64,000 nucleotides of DNA from Gammaproteobacteria bacterium (GTDB taxonomy: Bacteria > Pseudomonadota > Gammaproteobacteria > Burkholderiales > Rhodocyclaceae), in assembly GCA_018828385.1 (NCBI GenBank), contig JAHJVE010000012.1, forward strand, positions 87,348-151,347. Reading direction: 5' to 3'. Each line of letters starts with the position of its first letter. The stretch's first letter is position 1. The notes under the pieces are model-generated. The model did no database searches, had not been told where the DNA came from, and saw only the letters and a list, made by a program, of their open reading frames with translations. Positions 45,941 through 53,392 of this stretch are shown in pieces. Position numbers and translations under genes: made by a program.

Positions 45941-46579
45941 TTACGAGTCGCATTGAATGCCGACTAGCGAGCGGAAAGATGCGGGGCTGATCTCTTCGAC
46001 CAGGGCGCCCTTGGTGGCGTTGAATGCACAGGCGTGAGCGCCGATGGTGATGCCATTGTCAAAGGATAGCTTGTTGTCAAAGGCGAGTTTCCAGCGGTTC
46101 TGATAGGGGGCTCGGAACATGCCGGCGACCCCGATTGTCGTCGCGTCGCCAGGAACTTTCAGCTTGATGTCATAGGATTTTCCTGGCAGCAGGACAACTT
46201 CCTTCACCGAAACCAGTTCCTCTCCCAGAGTCTCCTTGTCTGTTTCGCCGGCCGCGATCTGCTGATAAGTCATGTCCTTGTATTTGTCAGCAGCCCTGAG
46301 CACGTAAATCTTCGCTACCAGTGACAGGGGCTTTCCGGCTGATGTCAGATTCAGCTGATTTCCGGTGTCAATCCTTAAGTTCAGATCGCGCGTGATCTTG
46401 CTCGGATCGGCGTTCTCTTTCTTGGTGACGCCGGTTGCTTCGAGAACCATGCCAACGGCACTACCGGCAAGTTGAATGGCTGAAAGCTGTGCGCATCCGC
46501 TTAAAAAGATTGGAATAAATAGCCATAAAAGCAGTGGCTTAAGTTTTGTTGTTTGTTTATGCAATGTTCCGTATGTCAT
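45941..46579 (-). CDS. tssJ: TssJ outer-membrane lipoprotein
   Basis: 212 residues. The signal peptide ends at the lipobox 'LSGCAQ' near residue 28. The mature part has 'LNLRIDTGNQLNLTSAGKPLSLVAKIYVL', typical of the TssJ beta-sandwich. It anchors the secretion complex in the outer membrane. First gene of the minus-strand arm, which includes tssK, tssL, vgrG and the effector pair. Confidence 0.92.
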   Translation of the reverse strand: MTYGTLHKQTTKLKPLLLWLFIPIFLSGCAQLSAIQLAGSAVGMVLEATGVTKKENADPSKITRDLNLRIDTGNQLNLTSAGKPLSLVAKIYVLRAADKYKDMTYQQIAAGETDKETLGEELVSVKEVVLLPGKSYDIKLKVPGDATTIGVAGMFRAPYQNRWKLAFDNKLSFDNGITIGAHACAFNATKGALVEEISPASFRSLVGIQCDS

Positions 46580-46739
46580 TAAATGTTTGTTAAATTGACA
46601 TATGTCAACACATCGAAAAAATACAAATGTATTTACATGTCGGTGTTGATAAATTTGAAGGCGTTAATGTACTATCGCCAATTCTTAATGGCAAATCAAA
46701 TAGCATGTTATATGCTGTTTGGCATAGTTGGGGGTCTTG
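46580..46739. promoter_or_regulatory. AT-rich divergent promoter region of the T6SS locus
   Basis: 160 bases between tssJ and the plus-strand arm, markedly AT-rich compared with the flanks. It must contain both divergent promoters. I find no clear sigma54 (TGGCAC-N5-TTGC) or perfect sigma70 pair by eye. Confidence 0.5.
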
Positions 46740-47354
46740 ATGTTGTCGTATAAATCATGTTTTGTTGCCGTGTTGGTCAGCGTTTCGGCTGTTATTTCCG
46801 GGTGTGCCAACCAAAATGTTCAGCCACCTAAGGTTGATTTTTCTGAACTTATGACGCAATCCAGCATTAGTGTTGATTCATTGCTGGAAAAAGGAAATCA
46901 GGATGATGCTGTCAAGATCCTGGCCGATCTTGCCGCGAAGAATCCAGGTCGCAAGGAGCCTTGGCTGAAGATGGCAAAGGTTCACTTCGGCGCCGAGAAC
47001 TATGCGCAGGCCATTGTGGCTGCCGAAGAGGTGATTCAGCGTGATGGTGAGGATCGTGAAGCCAAAACCATTCGCGCTGTGTCAGGGCTGCGCGTTGCAG
47101 CGAAGTCACTGAACGATCTCAAGGATGACGTTGAGCTGAGGGGGGATGCTCATTCCGACGCGCTTGGCTTGGCCAAGGTCATGCGTGAAACCCTCGGCGA
47201 GGATGTGTTAGTTCCTCCAGTCGACAACAGCAAGAAAAAGCGGCGGGTTGTTCGACACAAACCGGTTGCTCCGTCGGCAAATGGCGCGCAACCCGCTCCC
47301 TCTGCACCGGCCGCCTCGGGTGGTGCTGGAAACCCGTTTGGCGCCTTGAAGTAA
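46740..47354 (+). CDS. TPR-containing lipoprotein of the T6SS locus
   Basis: 204 residues from the ATG at 46740. A signal peptide ends at lipobox 'ISGCAN'. About three helical repeats of TPR type follow ('AVKILADLAAKNPGRKEPWLKMAKVHFGAENYAQAIVAAEEV' region), then a Lys/Pro/Ala-rich disordered tail. It leads the operon with tssB. It may scaffold envelope parts of the machine; the role is not established by sequence. Confidence 0.8.
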   Translation: MLSYKSCFVAVLVSVSAVISGCANQNVQPPKVDFSELMTQSSISVDSLLEKGNQDDAVKILADLAAKNPGRKEPWLKMAKVHFGAENYAQAIVAAEEVIQRDGEDREAKTIRAVSGLRVAAKSLNDLKDDVELRGDAHSDALGLAKVMRETLGEDVLVPPVDNSKKKRRVVRHKPVAPSANGAQPAPSAPAASGGAGNPFGALK

Positions 47355-47430
47355 TTTCGTATTTGTTAAGGAGCATCGGATTTCGGCTGGTGCTCCGGCT
47401 AACTGTTTGATTTCTCTCCCGGAGGTTTTT

Positions 47431-47943
47431 GTGGCGAAAAAGGAAAGTGTTCAGAAGCGTTTGCAAAAAGTGCGTCCACCGCGCGTGCAGTTGACCTATG
47501 ACGTCGAAATCGGTGATGCCATTGAGGTCAAGGAGCTTCCTTTTGTGGTGGGCGTGCTGGGCGATTTCGCCGCTCAAACGAAGCAGGATCAGGGCAAGGT
47601 TCGTGATCGCAAGTTCGTTAATGTCGATATGGACAATTTCGATGACGTCATCGAAGGCATGGCCCCGCGGACTGCTTATCGGGTCAAGAACCGCCTGACG
47701 CAGGATGGCGGCGAGCTAGGCATCGATCTCGAATTCAAGAAATTTGAAGATTTCCGGCCCGAGTCGGTGGTCCAGCAAGTCGAGCCCTTGCGCAAGTTGC
47801 TCGAGGCTCGATCCAAACTTGCTGATCTTCGTAACAAGCTTGCCGGCAATGAGAAGCTTGAGGATTTGTTGAACGACGTGTTGAACAGTACCGAGCAACT
47901 GAACAGCCTGGGCAACAAGACGGCTGATGGAGAGCAGCAATGA
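47431..47943 (+). CDS. tssB: TssB small sheath protein
   Basis: 170 residues from the GTG at 47431 (ribosome site 'ggagg'). It begins 'KKESVQKRLQKVRPPRVQLTYDVE' and contains 'ELPFVVGVLGDFA' and 'NVDMDNFDDVIEGMAPR', all standard for TssB/VipA. With TssC it builds the contractile sheath. Coupled to tssC by ATGA. Confidence 0.96.
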   Translation: MAKKESVQKRLQKVRPPRVQLTYDVEIGDAIEVKELPFVVGVLGDFAAQTKQDQGKVRDRKFVNVDMDNFDDVIEGMAPRTAYRVKNRLTQDGGELGIDLEFKKFEDFRPESVVQQVEPLRKLLEARSKLADLRNKLAGNEKLEDLLNDVLNSTEQLNSLGNKTADGEQQ

Positions 47944-49433
47944 ACGCCCACGCTGCCGCTATGGCCAACGTCCAGGCTCCTGGTCTTCAGGAGTCATCCG
48001 GTCTGCTCGACCAGATCATTGCGGAAAGCAAGGTTGCCCAATCCGAGCAGGAAAAGAACCGTGCTCGCGACATCATCAGCGAACTGGTTAATCAGGTTCT
48101 GGAAGGCGAAGTTGTCGTTTCCGAAAATCTGGCTGCCTCGCTGGATGCCCGGGTTGCCGAACTGGATCGGCTGATCTCAGATCAGCTCAGCGAAGTCATG
48201 CATGCTCCCGAGTTTCAGGCACTGGAAAGCGCGTGGACCGGTTTGCACTATCTCTGCAAGCAAACCTCGACCGGCCAGCAGTTGAAAATCAAACTGCTGA
48301 ATGCTTCCAAGCGTGATCTGGTCAAGGATTTCAAAACGGCAATCGATTTCGATCAAAGTGCGCTGTTCAAAAAGGTTTACGAAGAGGAATTCGGTACCTT
48401 TGGCGGTGCGCCGTTTGGCACGCTGATCGGTCAGTTCGATGTCTCCCGTCAGCCGGAAGACATGTACTTTGTCGAGCAGATGTCGCATATCGCGGCCGCT
48501 GCCCACGCCCCCTTCATTTCTGCTGCCGCGCCGCAACTGTTCGGGCTTGAGAAGTATACGGATCTCGGCAAGCCGCGCGACATGGCCAAGGTTTTTGATA
48601 CCGTCGAATATGCCAAGTGGAAATCCTTCCGCGAATCCGAAGACTCACGTTATGTTGGCCTGGCCCTGCCGCGATTTTTGGGGCGTCTGCCCTACAACCC
48701 GATCGACGGTGAAGTTACCGAAGGCTTTAACTTCGTCGAGGATGTCGATGGTACCGATCACGACAAATACCTCTGGTGCAACGCGGCGTTCGCCCTCGCG
48801 GCGCGCCTGACCGCGGCATTCGAGAATTACGGTTGGTGTGCGGCGATCCGTGGCGTCGAGGGCGGTGGGCTGGTTGAAGATCTGCCAACCCATACTTTCC
48901 GTACCGATGATGGCGAAGTGGCGCTCAAGTGTCCGACGGAGATCGCGATTACCGACCGGCGTGAAAAGGAATTGAGCGACCTCGGCTTCATTCCGCTCGT
49001 TCATTGCAAGAACACAGACTACGCCGCATTTTTCGGTGCCCAGTCGGCCCAGAAGGCGAAGAAGTACGACTCCGACTCGGCAAATGCCAACGCCTCGTTG
49101 TCGGCCCAACTGCAGTACATGTTCGCAGTGTCCCGCATCGCCCACTACATGAAGGCCATGATGCGCGACAAAATCGGAAGCTTTGCATCCGCCTCCAACG
49201 TGCAGAGCCATTTGCAGCGCTGGATTGATCAGTACGTAACGGCAGACGATTCTGCGTCCCAGGAGACCAAGGCCCAGTTCCCGTTGCGCGAAGCATCGGT
49301 CGAGGTCAGCGAAGTTCCGGGGCGTCCGGGCGTTTACCGTGCTGTGTCGTTCATTCGTCCGCATTTCCAGCTGGATGAACTGTCGGTGTCGTTGCGTCTG
49401 GTAGCCGAGCTACCGCAGTCCAGCAAGGCTTAA
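47940..49433 (+). CDS. tssC: TssC large sheath protein
   Basis: 497 residues. 'HAPEFQALESAWTGLHYL', 'FGTLIGQFDVSRQPEDM' and 'FVEDVDGTDHDKYLWCNAAFALAARL' are characteristic of TssC/VipB. It is full length and ends with 'LRLVAELPQ', the conserved C-terminus that faces the outside of the sheath. Confidence 0.97.
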   Translation: MNAHAAAMANVQAPGLQESSGLLDQIIAESKVAQSEQEKNRARDIISELVNQVLEGEVVVSENLAASLDARVAELDRLISDQLSEVMHAPEFQALESAWTGLHYLCKQTSTGQQLKIKLLNASKRDLVKDFKTAIDFDQSALFKKVYEEEFGTFGGAPFGTLIGQFDVSRQPEDMYFVEQMSHIAAAAHAPFISAAAPQLFGLEKYTDLGKPRDMAKVFDTVEYAKWKSFRESEDSRYVGLALPRFLGRLPYNPIDGEVTEGFNFVEDVDGTDHDKYLWCNAAFALAARLTAAFENYGWCAAIRGVEGGGLVEDLPTHTFRTDDGEVALKCPTEIAITDRREKELSDLGFIPLVHCKNTDYAAFFGAQSAQKAKKYDSDSANANASLSAQLQYMFAVSRIAHYMKAMMRDKIGSFASASNVQSHLQRWIDQYVTADDSASQETKAQFPLREASVEVSEVPGRPGVYRAVSFIRPHFQLDELSVSLRLVAELPQSSKA

Positions 49434-49468
49434 TTTCAATAGCATCCTCAAGAAGGAGAACCTAGAAG

Positions 49469-50005
49469 ATGAAAGATATATACGTCGAGTTCAAAGGCAG
49501 TGACATCAAGGGGGATTCCCGCGATGCCAAGCACAAGGACACTGTTGAGGTTTACAGCTGGTCACATACCATCCGTCAGCCCAAGTCGGCCACTGCTTCT
49601 GCCGCCGGCGGCCATACCGCCGAGCGCGTTGAACATGGTGAGATGATCTTCACCAAGGACATCGACGGCTCCAGCCCCAAGCTTTATCAAGCCTGTTCGT
49701 CCGGCCTGGTGGTCAATGATGTGATCATTTATTTCTACCGTGCTTATGGCGGCAAGAACAACACCGGTAATCCGTCTGCCACGCAGAACCGTCACCAATA
49801 TCTGAAGATCGAACTGAAGAACGTGATCATCGCTTCGGTTTCTCCGGCTGTCGACGAAGAAGGTATTCCCAAGGAGAGCTTCTCCCTGAAGTATTCCGCC
49901 GTGAAGTGGACTTACGACGAGCTGAATATCGACGGTACGAAGACCGGCAAGGTCAATATCCAGGGCGCCTGGAATCTGGCCAAGAACACGCCGAACCTCA
50001 CCTGA
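49469..50005 (+). CDS. hcp: Hcp tube protein
   Basis: 178 residues with the Hcp1 fold, 'DIYVEFKGSDIKGDSRDAKH', 'EHGEMIFTKDIDGSSPKLYQAC' and 'FSLKYSAVKWTY'. It forms hexameric rings stacked into the inner tube. A ribosome site 'aaggagaa' precedes the ATG. A strong terminator follows it directly, so it is probably the most abundant product of the operon. Confidence 0.97.
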   Translation: MKDIYVEFKGSDIKGDSRDAKHKDTVEVYSWSHTIRQPKSATASAAGGHTAERVEHGEMIFTKDIDGSSPKLYQACSSGLVVNDVIIYFYRAYGGKNNTGNPSATQNRHQYLKIELKNVIIASVSPAVDEEGIPKESFSLKYSAVKWTYDELNIDGTKTGKVNIQGAWNLAKNTPNLT

Positions 50006-50026
50006 TCGAAAGAAACATGGAGTTTA

Positions 50027-50054
50027 CGGCGGGACGCTTGTTCCGCCGTTTTTT
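50027..50054 (+). terminator. Intrinsic terminator between hcp and tssE
   Basis: CGGCGGGAC-gctt-GTTCCGCCG followed by six T. A nine-pair stem (one G-U) ends exactly one base before the tssE ATG. It should reduce expression of the downstream genes relative to hcp. Confidence 0.85.
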
Positions 50055-50531
50055 ATGATCAAGGGTTTCGAGCCATCTTTATTCGACAAGTTGTTCGACG
50101 ACCAGCCCATGGGCGCTGCGCGTCGGCGATTGTCGCTGGAGCAACTGAAGGATTCCGTGGCGCGGGATCTTGAAGCGCTGCTCAACACCCGTGTCGTTCT
50201 CGATGACGGGGTTGCCGACGACTTTCCGTTGTCCGGGCGCTCCGTTGCGGGATTCGGCCTGGTTGACTTCGCCGGCCTGAGCCTCTCGAACATCCATGAC
50301 CGGCAACGGATCTGCGCCGCCATCGAGTCGGCCATTGCAGCCCATGAGCCGCGCTTGCGCGAGGTAAAGGTGGATATCGAATTGCATCGCAAGACCATCA
50401 ATGCCCTTTATTTTTCGATCAACGCCGTGTTGGTCGTTCGGCCGGCGCAGGAGCCGGTCAGCTTCGATGCCCTGTTGCAGCCGACCAGCCTGCAATATTC
50501 AATCAGCCGTCATCGGCGACAGGTGAGCTGA
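50055..50531 (+). CDS. tssE: TssE baseplate protein (gp25-like)
   Basis: 158 residues: 'SLFDKLFDD', 'DSVARDLEALLNTR' and 'GLVDFAGLSLSN' are standard for TssE. The ATG follows the T-run of the hcp terminator with no ribosome site, so translation may depend on read-through RNA or an unusual start. No better start exists upstream, since the stem-loop occupies the space. Confidence 0.93.
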   Translation: MIKGFEPSLFDKLFDDQPMGAARRRLSLEQLKDSVARDLEALLNTRVVLDDGVADDFPLSGRSVAGFGLVDFAGLSLSNIHDRQRICAAIESAIAAHEPRLREVKVDIELHRKTINALYFSINAVLVVRPAQEPVSFDALLQPTSLQYSISRHRRQVS

Positions 50532-52364
50532 TTGGAAGACTTGCTGCCTTATTACGAGCGGGAGCTGGCGTTTTTGCGCCAGCATTCACGCCAATTTGCC
50601 GAACGTTACCCGAAGCTGGCGGCCCAACTCCTGTTGTCCGGCGAAGGTTGCGACGATCCGCACGTCGAGCGGATGATCCAGTCGTTCGCCATGCTGACGG
50701 CGCGCGTCTCGAAAAAGCTCGAAGACAGCTACCCGCAGTTCACCGAAGCGCTGCTCAATGTCCTGTATCCGCACTATTTGCGGCCGTTCCCGAGTTGCTC
50801 CATCGCTCACTTCGACCATGGGGCAGGGGAGTTGTCCTCGATGCCGGTCATTTTGCGCGGCACCGAACTCCAGTCGCGGCCAATCAAGGGCGCTGTTTGC
50901 AAATTCAGGACTGCATGGGATCTGGAACTGCCACCGGTGGCGCTGGCGGATGTCGAATTCGATCCGATGGCCTCGGCGCCGAGTGAGGTCCGTTTGCCGG
51001 TCGGGGCCAATGCCTTGCTGTCGATGTCGATCAATCTGCGCGGGGCCACGGTCGAGGCCGGGATCGGCAAGCTCAAGCGTCTCCGCGTTTATATCGACGC
51101 CGAGCCATCGGTAGCGGCTGCGCTGCGCGACGCGCTCTTCCTGCGGACACTCAAAATCTACGTTGCCGGTGCCGATGGCCGCTGGCGCATTGCCGACAAG
51201 CAAGTGATCGGTGAGGTCGGGTATGGCGACGACGAAGCGCTGATCGACATGCCATCGACCGCGCACGGCGCCTATCGCTATCTGACTGAGTATTTCTGTT
51301 TTCCGGAGAAATTCAATTTCTTCAACATCAACATCGCTGCGCTTCCATCGTCCCTGCATAGTGAAGGGCGAGTCATTCTTCATCTCGCGCTGGGCGATTT
51401 GCGGGCCGATAGCGACATGTCCCGCCTGCTGCAAACGCTGACCAGTCAGAATCTGCGTCTGGGTTGCGTACCGGTGGTCAATCTGTTTGCCCAGCGCGGC
51501 GATCCGATCCGCATCACCAACCGTGACGTCAGTTATCCGGTTGTTGCCGATGCCCGGCGTGCCTACGCCTACGACGTCTATGCCATCGATTCCGTGCGCC
51601 GGGTTCGGCAAACGCCGCAGGGCGAGTCGATTACCGAATTTCGACCGTTCTTTTCGTTGCGCCATGGCGAAACGCCTGAGCGCAACGGTTATTACTGGTA
51701 CGCCCAGCGCGATCCGATGCTGGCTGAAACGAGTCCGGGCTACGAGACCTCGCTGTCCATCGTCGATGCCGATTTCGATCCGGTTCAACCCAAAACCGAT
51801 GTGCTGAGCCTGAAACTGACCTGCACCAATCGCGATCTGCCGACCCTGATGTCGGTCGGTTTGGCGTCCGGCGACCTGTTTCTCGAAGGCGGATCGAGCG
51901 TGCGTTCGATCAAGCTGCTGCGCAAACCGAGCCAGCCGTGCCGCTTCGATCACCGTCGGGACGGGCAATGGCGGATCATTTCGCATTTGTCGCTCAACCA
52001 TTTGTCGCTGAGTGGCAGCGGGCTGGGTGCTTTCCAGGAAATGCTGGCCTTGTACGACCTGCCGCGCAGCGCCAGCAACCGGCGCCAGATCGAGGGTTTG
52101 CGCGAAATGACCCAGGTGGACAAGACCGTCTGGATGTCCGGCAAGCCTTTCGCCTGCTTTGTGCGTGGCGTCGAGGTTCGGCTGACGCTTGATGAAACGA
52201 GCTTTGCCGGCAGCGGGCTGGATTCGTTCGTGCGGTGTATCGACCGCTTTCTCGGGCTGTATGTCAGCCTCAACAGCTTCATCCAGTTGGTCGTGTTGTC
52301 CCACCGGACAGGAGAGGAATTGATCCGATGCGCACCCCGCAACGGCGACTCGATCCTGCTCTGA
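50532..52364 (+). CDS. tssF: TssF baseplate protein
   Basis: 610 residues from the TTG at 50532, immediately after the tssE stop. 'LLPYYERELAFLRQHSRQFAERYPKLAAQL' is the diagnostic N-terminus. It forms the TssE-F-G wedge with TssG. The TTG start next to the stop suggests coupled translation. Confidence 0.96.
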   Translation: MEDLLPYYERELAFLRQHSRQFAERYPKLAAQLLLSGEGCDDPHVERMIQSFAMLTARVSKKLEDSYPQFTEALLNVLYPHYLRPFPSCSIAHFDHGAGELSSMPVILRGTELQSRPIKGAVCKFRTAWDLELPPVALADVEFDPMASAPSEVRLPVGANALLSMSINLRGATVEAGIGKLKRLRVYIDAEPSVAAALRDALFLRTLKIYVAGADGRWRIADKQVIGEVGYGDDEALIDMPSTAHGAYRYLTEYFCFPEKFNFFNINIAALPSSLHSEGRVILHLALGDLRADSDMSRLLQTLTSQNLRLGCVPVVNLFAQRGDPIRITNRDVSYPVVADARRAYAYDVYAIDSVRRVRQTPQGESITEFRPFFSLRHGETPERNGYYWYAQRDPMLAETSPGYETSLSIVDADFDPVQPKTDVLSLKLTCTNRDLPTLMSVGLASGDLFLEGGSSVRSIKLLRKPSQPCRFDHRRDGQWRIISHLSLNHLSLSGSGLGAFQEMLALYDLPRSASNRRQIEGLREMTQVDKTVWMSGKPFACFVRGVEVRLTLDETSFAGSGLDSFVRCIDRFLGLYVSLNSFIQLVVLSHRTGEELIRCAPRNGDSILL

Positions 52365-53380
52365 GCGAGCACACGCTGCAGGAACCCGAGCGTTACGAGT
52401 TCTTTCAGCTCGTTCGCCTGTACGAACGGATGTTTCGTCAAGCCGGGCGCGGCGGCGATGTCGTCAGTGAAAAGGTGCGTTTTCGTAATTCGGTGCGCCT
52501 TGGGTTTGCGCCCGCTCAGGTCGATGCCATCCGCCCGAGTTATCGTCAGGATGAGGCTGGCCTCGATACCGGCGAGTTGGAGCGGGTCGATATCACGCCC
52601 AGTTTCATGGGCATGCTCGGCGTCAACGGCACCTTGCCCATTCATTACACCGAGCAGGTTATCGCCCAGGCGCGTTTCAAGCGCGATGACTCCGGGCAGG
52701 CTTTTCTCGATCTGTTTACCAACCGGGCGGTTGGCCATTTCTACCGCGCCTGGAAAAAATACCGGCTGGCCATCAACTACGAAACTGATCGCCAGAACCG
52801 TTTTCTGCCGATCATCCTGGCGCTCGGCGGGGTCGGCTTCGAGCCCTTGCGGCAGCGCCTCGGCAGGGGGCCGGGGGCGATCGACGACGAATCGATTGCC
52901 TACTTTGTCGGACTCTTTCGCCAGCGCCCGGTCTCGGCCGAAGCGCTGCAACGCGTACTGGCCGGCTATTTCGGCGAACCAGTCGTGGTCGAGCAGTTTG
53001 TCGGCCACTGGTACGTCGTGCCCGCCGAACAGCGGTCGACGCTGGGTGGCCGGAATGCCGCGCTCGGCGTCAATGCCCTGGCCGGCGAACGCATCTGGCA
53101 ACGCAACCTGCGCTTGCGCATCCACATCGGCCCGTTGCGCCATGCGCGTTACGTCGCCTTCCTGCCCAAAGGCGAGCTGGCCGCCGCCCTCGAAAAAATA
53201 TTGTCGCTGGCCACCGGTGCCCAGTTCGAATACGAAATCCGCCCCATCCTGCGTGCCGCCGATGTCCGGCCGGCCGTGCTCGGTCAGGGCTGCCGGCTGG
53301 GCTTCGACGCCATCGTGCTGACCGCCCCGGAACGCCGGGACCGGGCCGACGCCAGTTATCTCACCCAATTCATCCACTAA
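52328..53380 (+). CDS. tssG: TssG baseplate protein
   Basis: 350 residues from the ATG at 52328, overlapping tssF by 37 bases. 'YEFFQLVRLYERMF', 'VRFRNSVRLGFAPAQVDAI' and 'FMGMLGVNGTLPIHYTEQV' are typical of TssG. The track's longer frame (52235) lies in tssF. It partners TssF in the baseplate wedge. Confidence 0.95.
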   Translation: MRTPQRRLDPALSEHTLQEPERYEFFQLVRLYERMFRQAGRGGDVVSEKVRFRNSVRLGFAPAQVDAIRPSYRQDEAGLDTGELERVDITPSFMGMLGVNGTLPIHYTEQVIAQARFKRDDSGQAFLDLFTNRAVGHFYRAWKKYRLAINYETDRQNRFLPIILALGGVGFEPLRQRLGRGPGAIDDESIAYFVGLFRQRPVSAEALQRVLAGYFGEPVVVEQFVGHWYVVPAEQRSTLGGRNAALGVNALAGERIWQRNLRLRIHIGPLRHARYVAFLPKGELAAALEKILSLATGAQFEYEIRPILRAADVRPAVLGQGCRLGFDAIVLTAPERRDRADASYLTQFIH

Positions 53381-53392
53381 ATCGATCCAGCA

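Noticed and set aside
50586-52304. A 572-codon minus-strand ORF
   Set aside because: Antisense shadow of tssF.
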